DNA of 64,000 nucleotides from Luteibacter sp. Sphag1AF. GTDB lineage: Bacteria; Pseudomonadota; Gammaproteobacteria; Xanthomonadales; Rhodanobacteraceae. The notes under the pieces are model-generated. The model saw only the letters and a program-made list of their open reading frames with translations, was not told the DNA's origin and searched no databases. The position numbers and the translations under genes were made by a program. The stretch covers positions 78,336 through 142,335 of the forward strand of contig NZ_JACHYH010000008.1 in assembly GCF_014192715.1 (NCBI RefSeq). Direction: 5' to 3'. Shown in pieces: positions 16,566 to 26,879 of this stretch. Numbering within the stretch: position 1 is the first letter of the stretch; the number at the start of each line of letters is the position of its first letter.

Positions 16566-17633
16566 ATGAATTCGGATGTCTGGTTGTCGGTGCTCTCCAA
16601 TCCGTGGACGCGTTTTGCGCTGATCGTGGTTGTTGCACTCATCGTTGCAGCGTTTCTGCGACGCCTCTTTTATGCCTCGGTGCGCCGCCTCACGCGGCAT
16701 CGGCCTACTGTTGCGGCGATGCTTGCGAAGGGGCGTGGTCCGATGGACCTCATCATTCCATTGACGGCCCTGTTGCTTGCGTTTCGCGCGGCGCCGGATG
16801 ATCCGTCGCGATGGCTGGGCGGTATAGAGCATCTGGTCGGCGTGGGCCTGATCGGCGCCATGACGTGGTTCCTCGTGGGCTGCGTCGGCGCGCTGGAAGC
16901 CGCGGTTACGCGGTTCAATCCCATTGATGCGGAAGACAATCTGCGCGCGCGCCGCGTGCAGACGCAGGTACGTGTACTGAGTCGCACCGCGATGGTCATC
17001 ATCATCCTGCTTGGATTCGCGGTGGTGTTGATGACGTTTCCAGCTGTGCGTCAGTTTGGCGCCAGCCTGCTGGCGTCGGCGGGTCTGGCCGGCCTTGCGG
17101 TGGGCCTGGCAGCGAAGCCGGTGCTCGCCAACCTGATCGCTGGCGTGCAGATTGCGATCACGCAGCCGATCCGCATTGATGATGTGGTCATCATTGAGCA
17201 GCAGTGGGGCAGGGTCGAGGAAATCACGGGCACGTACGTGGTGGTGCGCATCTGGGATGAGCGGCGGTTGATCGTGCCACTGCAGTATTTCATCGAGAAT
17301 CCGTTCGAGAACTGGACGCGTACGAGTTCCCAGATTCTGGGGTCCGTGTTTCTATGGTTTGACTACAGTCTGGATCTGAAGCCGCTGCGCGCGGAACTGG
17401 AGCGATTGGTAAAGGACGCTCCGGAGTGGGATGGGCGCGTCTGCGTGCTGCAAGTGGTGGAGACGAATGACAAGGCGATGCAATTGCGTGCACTGGTCAG
17501 CTCGTCGAACTCAGGAAGGTCGTGGGATTTGCGCTGCCGGGTTCGTGAAGGCCTGATCGCGTTCGTGCAGCGGCATTCGCCCGAGTGTCTGCCGCGCGTT
17601 CGGGCGGACGTGGAAGAGATGGCCAGTTCGTGA
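16566..17633 (+). CDS. Small-conductance mechanosensitive channel family protein (MscS)
   Basis: The 355-residue inner membrane protein has about four hydrophobic segments followed by the MscS pore helix and beta domain. The pore region reads ASLLASAGLAGLAVGLAAKPVLANLIAGVQIAITQPIRIDDVV, in the Ala/Gly-packed pattern of TM3, and the next part includes GRVEEITGTYVVVRIWDERRLIVPLQYF. These are typical of the YbdG/MscS-related group. It should open on membrane tension. Start choice is between ATG 16542 and ATG 16566; the latter (MNSDVWLSVLSNP) begins closer to the first hydrophobic stretch. It is followed by a REP-like hairpin and a shared terminator with typA. Confidence 0.88.
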   Translation: MNSDVWLSVLSNPWTRFALIVVVALIVAAFLRRLFYASVRRLTRHRPTVAAMLAKGRGPMDLIIPLTALLLAFRAAPDDPSRWLGGIEHLVGVGLIGAMTWFLVGCVGALEAAVTRFNPIDAEDNLRARRVQTQVRVLSRTAMVIIILLGFAVVLMTFPAVRQFGASLLASAGLAGLAVGLAAKPVLANLIAGVQIAITQPIRIDDVVIIEQQWGRVEEITGTYVVVRIWDERRLIVPLQYFIENPFENWTRTSSQILGSVFLWFDYSLDLKPLRAELERLVKDAPEWDGRVCVLQVVETNDKAMQLRALVSSSNSGRSWDLRCRVREGLIAFVQRHSPECLPRVRADVEEMASS

Positions 17634-17646
17634 AGCCGTGATTTTT

Positions 17647-17668
17647 GTGGGAGCGGGATCGCTCGCAC
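17647..17668. repeat. REP-like hairpin (one mismatch)
   Basis: GTGGGAGCG and CGCTCGCAC flank a 4-nt loop 13 bp after the mscS-type stop. One base of the stem does not pair. The left arm is identical to that of the hairpin at 41565-41590. Confidence 0.55.
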
Positions 17669-17676
17669 GACCATGC

Positions 17677-17706
17677 AAAAAAAACCCGGCACTCTGGCCG
17701 GGTTTT
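17677..17706 (-). terminator. Bidirectional intrinsic terminator, strongest for typA
   Basis: The stem CCCGGC/GCCGGG with a 6-nt loop has eight A residues on its left (a T8 run on the minus strand) and four T residues on its right, so it can end both typA and the converging mscS-type transcript. Confidence 0.85.
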
Positions 17707-17725
17707 CTTGTATCGCTGCGAGGGA

Positions 17726-19555
17726 TTAACCGCCGCGCGAGGACTTCTTGCGATCGCTTTCCGTCAGGAACTTCTTGCGGAGGCGGATTTCCTTCGGGGT
17801 GACTTCGACCAGCTCGTCGTCTTCAATGAAGTCCAGGGCCTGTTCCAGCGTGAACTTGATGGCCGGGGTCAGCTTGATGGCGTCATCCTTGCCCGAAGCG
17901 CGCATATTGGTCAGCGGCTTGGTCTTGATGGCGTTGACGGTGAGGTCGTTGTCCTTCGAGTGAATGCCGATGAGCTGGCCTTCATACACGTTGTCGCCTT
18001 CAGCTGCGAACAGCTTGCCGCGCTCTTCCAGGGGGCCGAGCGAGTACGCCGGGGTAGCACCCGCAGCATTCGCGATCATCACACCGTTCTGGCGCTTGGC
18101 GATGGCGCCCGGCTGTGCCGGTGCGAATCGCTCGAACACGTGCGACAGCAGGCCCGAGCCCTGGGTCAGGGTCTTGAACGAGTTCTGGAAGCCGATCAGG
18201 CCACGTGCCGGAATTTCAAAGTCGATGCGAACACGACCCTTACCGTCCGGCACCATGTCCTTCATGATGGCCTTGCGATCGCCCAGTGCGGACATGACCG
18301 GGCCCTGATGCACTTCTTCCACGTCAACCACGAGGGTTTCGATCGGCTCCATCTTCTGGCCGTCGATTTCCTTGATGATGACTTCCGGACGCGATACAGC
18401 CAGCTCGTAGCCTTCGCGACGCATGTTTTCGATCAGCACCGACAGGTGCAGTTCGCCACGGCCCGAAACCAGGAACTTGTCCGAATCGGAGCCTTCTTCG
18501 ACGCGCAGGGCCACGTTGTGGACCTTTTCGCGCTCAAGGCGTTCACGGATCTGACGGCTGGTGATGAACTTGCCGCCGCTGAAATCCTTGTTCCCCGCGA
18601 ACGGCGAGTTGTTGACCTGGAAGGTCATGCTGATGGTCGGCTCGTCGACGGTCAGTGCCGGCAGCGCCTCGGGGGTATCCAGTGCGCAGACGGTGTCGGA
18701 AATGCCCAGTTCGGCGATACCGGAGATGGCGACGATGTCGCCGGCCTCGGCTTCTTCCACTTCCACGCGCTCAAGACCCATGAAGCCGAGCACCTGGAGC
18801 ACCTTGCCCTGACGCTTCTTGCCGTCCGGGCTCACGATGCTGACGGGCATGTTCTTCTTCAGCTTGCCGCGCTGGATGCGGCCGATGCCGATGACGCCCA
18901 CGAAATTGTTGTAATCCAGCTGGCTGATGCGCATCTGGAACGCGCCTTCCGGATCGACGTCCGGCGGGCTGACGTGGTCCATGATCGCCTGGTACAGCGG
19001 GGTCATGTCACCTTCGCGAGCGCTGTCTTCCAGGCTGGCGTAGCCGTTGAGCGCCGAGGCGTAAACGATCGGGAAGTCGAGCTGTTCGGAGGTGGCGCCC
19101 AGCTTGTCGAAAAGATCGAACACCTGGTCGACGGCGTACTGGGGACGCGCGCCCGGGCGGTCAACCTTGTTGACGACGACGATGGGCTTGAAACCCATGC
19201 TGAAGGCCTTCTGGGTCACGAAGCGCGTCTGCGGCATCGGGCCGTCCATCGCGTCAACGAGAATCAGCACCGAGTCAACCATCGACAGCACGCGCTCCAC
19301 TTCGCCACCGAAGTCGGCATGTCCCGGGGTGTCGACGATGTTGATGCGGTTGCCCCGCCACGTGATGGCGGTGTTCTTGGCAAGGATCGTGATGCCACGT
19401 TCCTTTTCCTGGTCGTTCGAATCCATGACGCGCTCGGCGAGCACCGTACGCTCATTGAGCGTGCCGGACTGCTTCAGAAGCTGATCGACGAGGGTGGTCT
19501 TGCCATGGTCAACGTGAGCGACGATGGCGATATTGCGCAGGTTTTCGATTGACAT
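17726..19555 (-). CDS. typA: Ribosome-associated GTPase TypA/BipA
   Basis: The 609-residue translational GTPase begins [31 protein letters not shown], with the G1 loop AHVDHGKT, G2 in [10 protein letters not shown]3 in [10 protein letters not shown]4 VNKVD, and the EF-G-like and BipA-specific C-terminal domains including [24 protein letters not shown]. It binds 70S ribosomes, aids 50S assembly and matters at low temperature and under stress. The ATG at 19553-19555 is the standard start; the frame extends ten codons upstream without support. A full-length open frame on the opposite strand over this gene is a high-GC artefact. Confidence 0.98.
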   Translation of the reverse strand: MSIENLRNIAIVAHVDHGKTTLVDQLLKQSGTLNERTVLAERVMDSNDQEKERGITILAKNTAITWRGNRINIVDTPGHADFGGEVERVLSMVDSVLILVDAMDGPMPQTRFVTQKAFSMGFKPIVVVNKVDRPGARPQYAVDQVFDLFDKLGATSEQLDFPIVYASALNGYASLEDSAREGDMTPLYQAIMDHVSPPDVDPEGAFQMRISQLDYNNFVGVIGIGRIQRGKLKKNMPVSIVSPDGKKRQGKVLQVLGFMGLERVEVEEAEAGDIVAISGIAELGISDTVCALDTPEALPALTVDEPTISMTFQVNNSPFAGNKDFSGGKFITSRQIRERLEREKVHNVALRVEEGSDSDKFLVSGRGELHLSVLIENMRREGYELAVSRPEVIIKEIDGQKMEPIETLVVDVEEVHQGPVMSALGDRKAIMKDMVPDGKGRVRIDFEIPARGLIGFQNSFKTLTQGSGLLSHVFERFAPAQPGAIAKRQNGVMIANAAGATPAYSLGPLEERGKLFAAEGDNVYEGQLIGIHSKDNDLTVNAIKTKPLTNMRASGKDDAIKLTPAIKFTLEQALDFIEDDELVEVTPKEIRLRKKFLTESDRKKSSRGG

Positions 19556-19684
19556 CGGGTATGCCCCAGCTTTGAGCCGGTGCACCTCTTTGGATTGGGA
19601 AGCCGACGATTATAAAGGGTTTCTCGGACTTTCGCATGACACCCTGCGAACGGGCTTCGTTCGCAGGGTTCAGGTTGGCGACGG

Positions 19685-21856
19685 TCAGGGGGCCAGCGGG
19701 GCGTCGCGGCAGTCGGCGGGGAGGAGTTTGTCCTTGATATCCGCGCTGGAGCAGGTCCAGGTGACTTTCCCTGAGGACACCTGCGGCGAGAATACGACCT
19801 CGGCGGCATTCAGGTCTTCGTAGGCATGTCCGGGCTGGGTGCTGTCGAAGGTCGCCACGATTTCGCCGCCCTGCATCACTTCGATGCGGCCCAGATACTG
19901 GCTGGTCAGCGTTTCAGGGGCACCGAGGCCAGCCGCCTTGTTGCTGCCGGGGAACTTGCCGGTTTTGAGGCGCTGCGCGGCGACGGCTTCTTTCACTTCC
20001 GTGACGGCGCTGATGCCTTCGGCAACCTGGCTGCGTTTCACGTACGTCTGGTACTGGGGCACGGCGATGGCGATCATGATTGCCGCCGTGGCGATACCGG
20101 TGGTGCCTCCAGCCTGGCCGACCAGTTCTGCGGGGCTCTGCTCGTAAGTGAGGGACACGGCCAGCGTGTCCTTGTCGGCCTCAAGGGCGGCGCCGACGAT
20201 GCCATCACGCGGCAGATGGAGCGTGTTTGCCGCGGGCATGGTCGCGATGTCCACGGGCTGGCCGCTGGCATCCCCCATCACCTGGAGCACCTGCAGGTAT
20301 TGGTAGTACGCATCACGCTGGGCATCGCGCGAGGTGGCGAGGAAGCCCATCAGCGTCTGCGTGCCGGCGTAGTGCTTCGAGGTAAACCACTCATCGAGCG
20401 AGCCGTCCAGCGGTACGTTGTCCCGGTCGGCCAGGGCTTGCGGCACCGTCGCCATGATCATGAAGTCGCCGTCATCCACCCACCACAGGTGCGAGTTGAA
20501 GCGGGCCAGGAGCTTCGCCATTTCCATGCTGCCGGGAGAGGCATCCTTGGGGTTGGCGTCGATAGCCGGAATGGTCAGCCAGTGGACCTCTGTTCCGGAG
20601 ACCCGGGCGGTGCCGGTCTTCCATCGCCGGGTGGCTACCATCTGCTCGATGCGGGCACGCACGGCCTTGCGGTCGCGGACCCGCACGGCCGAGAACGTGC
20701 CGGAGTTATCCGACCAGGCCACCAGCTCAGGGCCGAACCATTGCGCGATGTCGTTCAGGTCGTAGCCGATCCGATCCTGCATTTCTTTCTGGAGTTTCGT
20801 GTACTTGACCGCGCCTTCTGATCCGAAATCGAGCGTCAGGTTGCCGGTCATTGTCTGCCACGCGGTGGCGTCAGGCAGGGCCATAGTGAAGGCCCAGTGC
20901 GGCTTGCCGGCGGTGTGGATTTTTGGCGCGAACGAGCGCGGCGCCAGGTAGTCCAGTGCGCGCGAGCCGGGGGCGTGAATCAGTATGCGGAACTGGCCAT
21001 GGCCATCCACTGTGCCCCAGCCCAGCGCCACGGCATCCGCCTTGGTCGCGAAATCAGCGGGAAGTTTGCCGAACACGCTGTCGGGGATATTGCCGGACGC
21101 CAGACCGCCCATGCCGCGGATGCTCGCCCACCCGAAAAGCCCCTGGCCCGACGTGTCCACGCGCGCCTCAAGGGAAGAAAGAGAGGCCGGTCCCGTGGCC
21201 GCGGTGGCGCTGTTCAACGTATTGATCAGCGCGGCCAGCGAGGCCGCGTCGGACGGCTCCTGCTTCGACTGGGTGATGTACAGGCGACGTGTGGCCAGGT
21301 CGTAATGCAGGGCGCCTCCTCCCACCAGTTGGGCATTGCCCTTCGCATCAATGGGGCCGGCGAGCACAGGGCCTATGGTCTCCAGGCGGGCCTTGAGGCG
21401 GGTGAGGTCTGTAAAGGAGAGCTGTGCAGTCACCACCACGCGGGACGCGGGGGAGGGAATGCCCAGCGGGTCGATGAGTGCCGCCTCCACGGGCGAACGC
21501 AATTCATCGAGCAGCGAGAGCAGGATCGCCGCTGCCGGCGTACTGCCCAGCAGCTTGTCGTTGGCGATGCCGGTGCGGATTTTGGCCACCGCATCGAGAT
21601 GTGCCTGAGACGCCATGGCTGCATCCAGAGGACGACCCGATGGCGCGGCGCCAAGCAGACCCCACACGGAAGGGATGCGCAGATACGCCACGGTCTGTGC
21701 TGGCAGATGCTGACGCATCCATGCGGGCGAGGACAGCGCGGCCTGGGCGGCTGCGATGGCCTGCGTATCCGCCTTGGGCGCTTCGTCGTGATGGCATGCG
21801 GCAAGGCCGAGGGCAGCGACGAGGGCAACAGGCAGCAGAGCGTGACGGGCATTCAT
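19685..21856 (-). CDS. Lipoprotein with a C-terminal type IV pilin-like domain (fusion)
   Basis: The 723-residue protein starts with a lipoprotein signal, MNARHALLPVALVAALGLAAC, with Cys21 in the lipobox. Residues about 30-580 form a long region I do not recognise with certainty; it resembles DUF3352-type proteins of unknown function. From about residue 584 the sequence becomes pilin-like: GIATAAIMIAIAVPQYQTYV and then KRSQVAEGISAVTEVKEAVA correspond to the later half of the PilA N-terminal helix, and TWTCSSADIKDKLLPADC is the conserved disulfide-bonded end of major pilins. The prepilin leader and the FTLIE start of the helix are missing, so it cannot be processed by PilD as a normal pilin. 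Its role is unknown; a lipid-anchored protein displaying a pilin fold is a possibility. Confidence 0.75.
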   Translation of the reverse strand: MNARHALLPVALVAALGLAACHHDEAPKADTQAIAAAQAALSSPAWMRQHLPAQTVAYLRIPSVWGLLGAAPSGRPLDAAMASQAHLDAVAKIRTGIANDKLLGSTPAAAILLSLLDELRSPVEAALIDPLGIPSPASRVVVTAQLSFTDLTRLKARLETIGPVLAGPIDAKGNAQLVGGGALHYDLATRRLYITQSKQEPSDAASLAALINTLNSATAATGPASLSSLEARVDTSGQGLFGWASIRGMGGLASGNIPDSVFGKLPADFATKADAVALGWGTVDGHGQFRILIHAPGSRALDYLAPRSFAPKIHTAGKPHWAFTMALPDATAWQTMTGNLTLDFGSEGAVKYTKLQKEMQDRIGYDLNDIAQWFGPELVAWSDNSGTFSAVRVRDRKAVRARIEQMVATRRWKTGTARVSGTEVHWLTIPAIDANPKDASPGSMEMAKLLARFNSHLWWVDDGDFMIMATVPQALADRDNVPLDGSLDEWFTSKHYAGTQTLMGFLATSRDAQRDAYYQYLQVLQVMGDASGQPVDIATMPAANTLHLPRDGIVGAALEADKDTLAVSLTYEQSPAELVGQAGGTTGIATAAIMIAIAVPQYQTYVKRSQVAEGISAVTEVKEAVAAQRLKTGKFPGSNKAAGLGAPETLTSQYLGRIEVMQGGEIVATFDSTQPGHAYEDLNAAEVVFSPQVSSGKVTWTCSSADIKDKLLPADCRDAPLAP

Positions 21857-22004
21857 TGCGGTGGAACTCCCCTTGAAAGTTGGCGTCGTTGCGTGCGACG
21901 CGATGTGCAACACCGAGCTTAGCAGCGGCCCGCAGCCCCCGACATCCCGGCAGTCGCGAGTTAAGCGCTAGCATGGGCGCCCATCACGTTTTGTCGGGAA
22001 TGGC

Positions 22005-23759
22005 ATGGGCGCTTCAGAGGGGTTTTCCGTTGGCCAGATTCGGGAGACGACACACGGCGACAGTGATGACTTGCTGACCGCAGGACTTGGACTCCGTGGC
22101 CTTGCCGGTACGCTTTCTCCCTTCGCCGACCCGGCGCATCCCACTGCGCAGGAATTGCGCCGCCGGGCCATTCAGTCGAGCTGGCGCGGCATCGCCGACC
22201 TGGGGCGGCTCGGTGGTTTCGGCACGGTGTATGGCACGTTGCCGGCGGTAGCCGGGCGCGAGTTCCATGCGTTCGCGCGGCTACCTGATGCGCGCCACCC
22301 GCACCGCGTGCTGTTGCAGGTGCCCGATCATTTCGACACGACGACCCGTTGCCTTCTGGTGGCGCCCTCGTCCGGTTCGCGAGGTATTTACGGTGCTATC
22401 GCCGTGGCGGGTGCGTGGGGCCTTCCCCGGGGCTGTGCCGTGGTCTACACCGACAAGGGCACGGGCTCGGGCTACTTTGATCCGGCCGATGGTACGGGTA
22501 CGACGCTGGAGGGGATCCGGGCGCCCATGGGCGAGGCCGAACTGGAGTTCTCGTTGCCTGACGCGCCCACCGACGCGGGAATTGCCGTAAAGCACGCGCA
22601 CTCCGGCGACCAGCCGGAGCGCTCGTGGGGCCAGCATGTGTTGCAGGCCGCGAGGTTCGGGCTGGCCATGCTGGATCGGGCGTTTCCTTCCAGGGCGCCC
22701 TTCACCGCAGCCAACACGCGGATCATCGCGGTAGGCCTGTCTAACGGCGGCGGGGCGGTGCTGCGCGCGGCGGGCGAGGATGTCGACGGGTTGCTGGCGG
22801 GAGTGGTGGCCCTTGAGCCCAACGTCTACGTGGCGGGACGGGGACGCCCGCTGTTCGATTACGCCACCGAGGCTGCGGTGATGTTGCCCGCCGCACTGGG
22901 CTCACCCGTGTTCGACGGCGTGCCTTTTGCCCGCGCCGGGCTGGCGCCTCCTCCGGGCTGGGCTCTTCGCGGCGCCAGCCTCAAGGCACACGGAAGGCTG
23001 GCGTCGTTCATGCCGGGCGGCCAGGCGACCGAAGCGCTGGATGCATTGCGGGCGTCGGGGTGGACCCAGGAAGCGCTGGCGGTGGGAGCGTCATCCACGG
23101 CACTGGATCTCTGGCGCGCCGTGACGGCGGCTTACGCCTCGTCGTATTTGCGGCGCGGGCCGGCCGACATGCCGGGGGGCTTCTCCTGCATGTCGCTCAA
23201 TGCACAAGGGCTGCCCGGGCCCGCTGATGCACGCGTAAAGGCCGCATGGTGGGCCGATGGCGCTGGTATCCCGCCCGGGCCGGGGCTTGCCCTGGCGGGT
23301 GGCACGGATGTGTCGCTGGACCCCACCTTGCCTGGCAACCTGTCGTTGCGGCAGCTGTGGGCCGGTAGCGAGGGCGACGCCGTCGCGCTGCGTCAGGCGG
23401 TGGACGCCACGGCGGTGAACCTGCCTCGCGATGGTCTGCCCGTATTTGTCGTGCACGGCACGCACGACGGGCTGGTGCCCATGGCATTCAGCTCGGAGCC
23501 TTATGTGCAGTGGCTTCGGGCGTCCGGGCGCGCGCCGGTCTTCTGGAAGGTGCCGTACGCCCAGCATTTCGACGCCTTCCTGTCGTTCCCCGATTTCGGC
23601 GATCGCCACGTGCCGCTGCTGCCGTTCGGCTATGCCGCGCTTGACCGGCTATGGGAGCACCTGACCGAGGGCAGGGCGCTGCCGGAGGATGCGCTGGTCA
23701 ATCGCACGCAGCCGCGTGGGGCGGGCCCGCTGACGGCAGAGCACCTGGGCCTGCACTGA
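22005..23759 (+). CDS. D-(-)-3-hydroxybutyrate oligomer hydrolase family
   Basis: The 584-residue alpha/beta hydrolase has [53 protein letters not shown] near residues 101-155 and the nucleophile elbow [10 protein letters not shown] around residue 250, followed by ALEPNVYV. Late in the protein [12 protein letters not shown] supplies the acid and [13 protein letters not shown] the His. This matches hydroxybutyrate-dimer/oligomer hydrolases, which turn 3HB oligomers into monomers during PHB use. Characterised members are exported or intracellular; here I see no clear signal peptide. No PHB synthesis genes are in the window. The ATG at 22005 is used. The gene is divergent from the lipoprotein-pilin gene across 148 bp. 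Confidence 0.85.
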   Translation: MGASEGFSVGQIRETTHGDSDDLLTAGLGLRGLAGTLSPFADPAHPTAQELRRRAIQSSWRGIADLGRLGGFGTVYGTLPAVAGREFHAFARLPDARHPHRVLLQVPDHFDTTTRCLLVAPSSGSRGIYGAIAVAGAWGLPRGCAVVYTDKGTGSGYFDPADGTGTTLEGIRAPMGEAELEFSLPDAPTDAGIAVKHAHSGDQPERSWGQHVLQAARFGLAMLDRAFPSRAPFTAANTRIIAVGLSNGGGAVLRAAGEDVDGLLAGVVALEPNVYVAGRGRPLFDYATEAAVMLPAALGSPVFDGVPFARAGLAPPPGWALRGASLKAHGRLASFMPGGQATEALDALRASGWTQEALAVGASSTALDLWRAVTAAYASSYLRRGPADMPGGFSCMSLNAQGLPGPADARVKAAWWADGAGIPPGPGLALAGGTDVSLDPTLPGNLSLRQLWAGSEGDAVALRQAVDATAVNLPRDGLPVFVVHGTHDGLVPMAFSSEPYVQWLRASGRAPVFWKVPYAQHFDAFLSFPDFGDRHVPLLPFGYAALDRLWEHLTEGRALPEDALVNRTQPRGAGPLTAEHLGLH

Positions 23760-23892
23760 AAAGTGTCGTTTTCGTCACGCCATGACGCTTGAACTCCGGA
23801 GGCAGGGGCGCCATCTTCGGTATCCTTTGCGGCCTTCCGGGCAGTGGCGCTGTGCCATTGGTCCGGTTTTTCAACGATTTACAGGAAAAGCG

Positions 23893-24402
23893 ATGACCAT
23901 CAACGTCACCTTCCAGACCACCAAGGGCGATATCCACCTGCGCCTGCACGACGACAAGACCCCGGTCACCGTGGCCAACTTCGTCAATCTGGCCAAGCGC
24001 GGCTATTACGACGGCCTGACGTTCCATCGCGTCATCGCCGACTTCATGGTCCAGGGCGGTTGCCCGGAAGGCAGCGGTCGCGGTGGCCCGGGCTACCGTT
24101 TCGAAGACGAATTCGACGCCAGCCTGCGCCACGACAAGCCGGGCGTCCTGTCCATGGCCAACGCCGGCCCGCGCACCAATGGCAGCCAGTTCTTCATCAC
24201 GCATGGCGCCACGCCGTGGCTGGACGGCAAGCACAGCGTCTTCGGCGAAGTGGTTGGCGCGGAAGACCAGAAGGTGGTTGACTCCATCGTTCAGGACGAC
24301 ACGATCACCAAGGTCATCGTCGAGGGCGACGTCGACGCGCTGCTGGCAGCGAAAGCCGACCGGGTTGCCGAATGGAACAAGACGCTCGACGAGCGCGGCT
24401 GA
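23893..24402 (+). CDS. ppiB: Cytosolic peptidyl-prolyl isomerase (cyclophilin B type)
   Basis: The 169-residue cyclophilin isomerises X-Pro bonds. The core motifs are [35 protein letters not shown] (with the catalytic Arg in FHRVI), [25 protein letters not shown] and HSVFGEVV. The usual Trp of the cyclosporin site falls in TPWLDGKH. No signal peptide, so cytosolic, as with E. coli PpiB. The ATG at 23893 has an AGGA 8 bp upstream; the frame is open back to 23782 without family support. Confidence 0.95.
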   Translation: MTINVTFQTTKGDIHLRLHDDKTPVTVANFVNLAKRGYYDGLTFHRVIADFMVQGGCPEGSGRGGPGYRFEDEFDASLRHDKPGVLSMANAGPRTNGSQFFITHGATPWLDGKHSVFGEVVGAEDQKVVDSIVQDDTITKVIVEGDVDALLAAKADRVAEWNKTLDERG

Positions 24403-24426
24403 TTGCTGACCGTCGGGTAAAAAGAA

Positions 24427-24456
24427 ACCGTCATCCGCGAGGGTGACGGTTTTTTT
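24427..24456 (+). terminator. Intrinsic terminator of ppiB
   Basis: ACCGTCATCC and GGGTGACGGT pair (one G-T) around a GCGA tetraloop and are followed by six T residues, 24 bp after the ppiB stop. Confidence 0.88.
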
Positions 24457-24522
24457 CTGCCCCATGGTCTGGCAAGCGCGTGATAAAATGGGCCTCTTTG
24501 CTCACGCCGGATCGAGGAAACG

Positions 24523-25722
24523 ATGCCCCAGCTTGCCCAGCGTATGGGTCGCGCGAAACCCAGTGCGATCATGGTCATTGCCGAAAAGGCGAAGAAGCTC
24601 AAGGCCGAAGGCCGCGATATCGTCAGCTTCTCTATCGGCGTTCCCAACTTCCTCCCCGGCGACCACGTTTACGCCGCAGCGCGCGAAGCGCTGAGCACGG
24701 ACTCCGGCCAGTACGGCAGCAACCGCGGCCCCGACGTCCTGCTTGATGCCTTCATTGCACACATCGAGGCCCTGGGTCTTACCGGCTACACCCGCGCCAA
24801 CATCACGACGGGCGTCGGTGCGAAGCAGGTGTTGTACAACCTGGCAGAAGCGCTGCTGGACGAAGGCGACGAGATCGCGTTCCCGGCCCCGTACTGGACC
24901 AGCTACCTGGACATCGCCGAAATCGTCGGCGCGAAGATCAACATCCTGCCGTGCCCGCCGGAGCAGAACTACAAGCTCACGCCGGCACAGCTTGACGAGG
25001 CACTGGCGCGCAAGCCGCGCGTGTTCCTCTTCAACAACCCGTCCAATCCCACCGGCATGGTCTACACGCGCGACGAAATCGCAGCGCTTGCCGATGTGAT
25101 CGCGAAGTACCCGGACACCTGGGTCATCACGGACGACATCTACAACACCATGGTGTTCGATGGCGTGGGTTACCACAACTTCGTGCACGTGCGTCCGGAG
25201 TTGAAGGACCGCGTCATCTTCGTTGACTCGCTGTCCAAGACCTACGGCATGCCGGGCTGGCGCGTGGGCTTCATCGCCGCGCCCGAAGTGGTGGCCAAGG
25301 CGGTCACCACGCTCAACTCCAACCACATCACCAGCCTTCCCGAAGTGGTTCTGGCCGCGGCGCATGCTGCGCTGTCCGGCCCGCAGGATGTGCCTAAGAC
25401 CAAATGCGCCGAGTTCGCCATCAAGCGCGACCGCGTCTACAACGCCCTGGTGTCCATCCCGGGCGTGGTTTGCCCGCGTCCGCAGGGTGCGTTCTATGCG
25501 TTCCCCGATGTGTCGGTTGCCTTCGGCAAGAAGCACAACGGCGTGGCCATCAACAGCGACGTGGATTTCTGCGCCGTGCTGCTGGAAGCCAAGGGCGTGG
25601 CCTGCGTGCCGGGCTCGGCCTTCGGTGAGCCGCGCGCCATGCGCATTTCCTATTCGTGTCCTGACGACGCACTCGACAAGGGCATGGCCCGCATCGTCGA
25701 GTTCTTCGCCGAACTGTCCTGA
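24523..25722 (+). CDS. Class I aminotransferase, aspartate aminotransferase type (AspC/AspAT Ib)
   Basis: The 399-residue PLP enzyme has [78 protein letters not shown], the aspartate/tyrosine motif [11 protein letters not shown], and the Schiff-base lysine in [15 protein letters not shown]. These patterns suit the Ib aspartate transaminase group (YWTSY and [10 protein letters not shown]), which interconverts aspartate and oxaloacetate. mdh, which makes oxaloacetate, lies 38 bp downstream on the same strand, in line with this specificity. An alanine or broad specificity is not excluded by sequence. Confidence 0.9.
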   Translation: MPQLAQRMGRAKPSAIMVIAEKAKKLKAEGRDIVSFSIGVPNFLPGDHVYAAAREALSTDSGQYGSNRGPDVLLDAFIAHIEALGLTGYTRANITTGVGAKQVLYNLAEALLDEGDEIAFPAPYWTSYLDIAEIVGAKINILPCPPEQNYKLTPAQLDEALARKPRVFLFNNPSNPTGMVYTRDEIAALADVIAKYPDTWVITDDIYNTMVFDGVGYHNFVHVRPELKDRVIFVDSLSKTYGMPGWRVGFIAAPEVVAKAVTTLNSNHITSLPEVVLAAAHAALSGPQDVPKTKCAEFAIKRDRVYNALVSIPGVVCPRPQGAFYAFPDVSVAFGKKHNGVAINSDVDFCAVLLEAKGVACVPGSAFGEPRAMRISYSCPDDALDKGMARIVEFFAELS

Positions 25723-25760
25723 TCGCCCCGATCAAAACGATTTCCACAGGAGTCACTCAC

Positions 25761-26744
25761 ATGAAAGCCCCCGTTCGTGTTGCCGTGACCGGCGCTGCCG
25801 GCCAGATTGGTTATGCCCTGCTGTTCCGTATCGCCGCTGGCGACATGCTGGGCCCGGACCAGCCGGTCATCCTGCACCTTCTCGAAATCACCCCGGCGCT
25901 GCCCGCGCTGCAGGGTGTGGTGATGGAACTGAACGACTGCGCGTTCCCGACGCTTGCAGGCGTGGTTGCAACCGATGACGTGAACGTTGCTTTCAAGGAC
26001 GTTGATTACGCGCTGCTGGTTGGCGCCCGTCCGCGTGGCCCGGGCATGGAGCGCAAGGATCTGCTCGAAGCCAATGGCGCCATCTTCGGCCCGCAGGGCA
26101 AGGCCCTGAACGATCACGCCAAGCGCGACGTGCGCGTGCTGGTTGTCGGCAACCCGGCCAACACCAATGCGCTGATTGCCCAGCAGAACGCTCCGGATCT
26201 CGATCCGAAGTGCTTCACCGCGATGGTCCGCCTTGACCACAACCGTGCCCTGTCGCAGCTGGCCGAGAAGACCGGCGCGCACACCACGGACATCAAGAAG
26301 GTCACCATCTGGGGCAACCACAGCTCCACGCAGTACCCGGACCTGCACCAGGCCTCGGTCAAGGGCAAGGCTGCGCTCGACCAGGTTGACCAGGCATGGT
26401 ACGAGTCGGACTTCATTCCGACCGTGCAGCAGCGTGGTGCGGCCATCATCAAGGCTCGCGGCGCATCGTCGGCAGCTTCCGCTGCCTCGGCTGCCATCGA
26501 CCACATGCGCGACTGGACCCTCGGCACCGCCGAAGGCGACTGGGTCTCGATGGGTATCCCGTCCGATGGCTCCTACGGCGTGGAGCCGGGCGTGATCTTC
26601 GGTTACCCGGTCACCGTGAAGGATGGCAAGTACGCCATCGTCCAGGGCCTGGAAATCAACGCGTTCTCGCAGGCTCGCATTGATGCGACCGAGAAGGAGC
26701 TGCGTGAAGAGCGTGATGGCGTGAAGCATCTTTTCGCGAAGTAA
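25761..26744 (+). CDS. mdh: Malate dehydrogenase
   Basis: The 327-residue NAD-dependent TCA-cycle enzyme begins with the Rossmann motif [21 protein letters not shown], followed by [65 protein letters not shown] with the catalytic Asp/Arg region, and [12 protein letters not shown] with the catalytic His. This is the cytosolic type-2 MDH common in proteobacteria and Xanthomonadales rather than the E. coli type. The upstream aminotransferase is likely in the same transcript, and a strong terminator follows. Confidence 0.97.
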   Translation: MKAPVRVAVTGAAGQIGYALLFRIAAGDMLGPDQPVILHLLEITPALPALQGVVMELNDCAFPTLAGVVATDDVNVAFKDVDYALLVGARPRGPGMERKDLLEANGAIFGPQGKALNDHAKRDVRVLVVGNPANTNALIAQQNAPDLDPKCFTAMVRLDHNRALSQLAEKTGAHTTDIKKVTIWGNHSSTQYPDLHQASVKGKAALDQVDQAWYESDFIPTVQQRGAAIIKARGASSAASAASAAIDHMRDWTLGTAEGDWVSMGIPSDGSYGVEPGVIFGYPVTVKDGKYAIVQGLEINAFSQARIDATEKELREERDGVKHLFAK

Positions 26745-26768
26745 GTTTCGCGATTGCGCTACAAAAAA

Positions 26769-26791
26769 ACCGCCGAAAGGCGGTTTTTTTT
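26769..26791 (+). terminator. Intrinsic terminator of the aminotransferase-mdh unit
   Basis: ACCGCC-GAAA-GGCGGT followed by seven or more T residues, 24 bp after the mdh stop; an A-run on the left lets it work on the other strand for gnd as well. Confidence 0.9.
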
Positions 26792-26801
26792 GTAGCTTTG
26801 A

Positions 26802-26832
26802 GGGGAGCGCATCGCGAGCAGGTGCGCTCCCC
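26802..26832. repeat. REP-like hairpin
   Basis: GGGGAGCGC and GCGCTCCCC form a perfect 9-bp stem around a 13-nt loop that contains GCGAGCA, the same core as in the other hairpins of this type. It lies in the gap between convergent mdh and gnd. Confidence 0.6.
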
Positions 26833-26879
26833 TGCAAACGAGTGATGCAGCAGCCCATGGAGACTGCTGCATCATCGGG

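Noticed and set aside
17645..19552. 635-codon open frame on the plus strand opposite typA
   Set aside because: It lies fully over typA, whose protein is conserved from end to end; long antisense frames are common in GC-rich genes with strong third-position bias.
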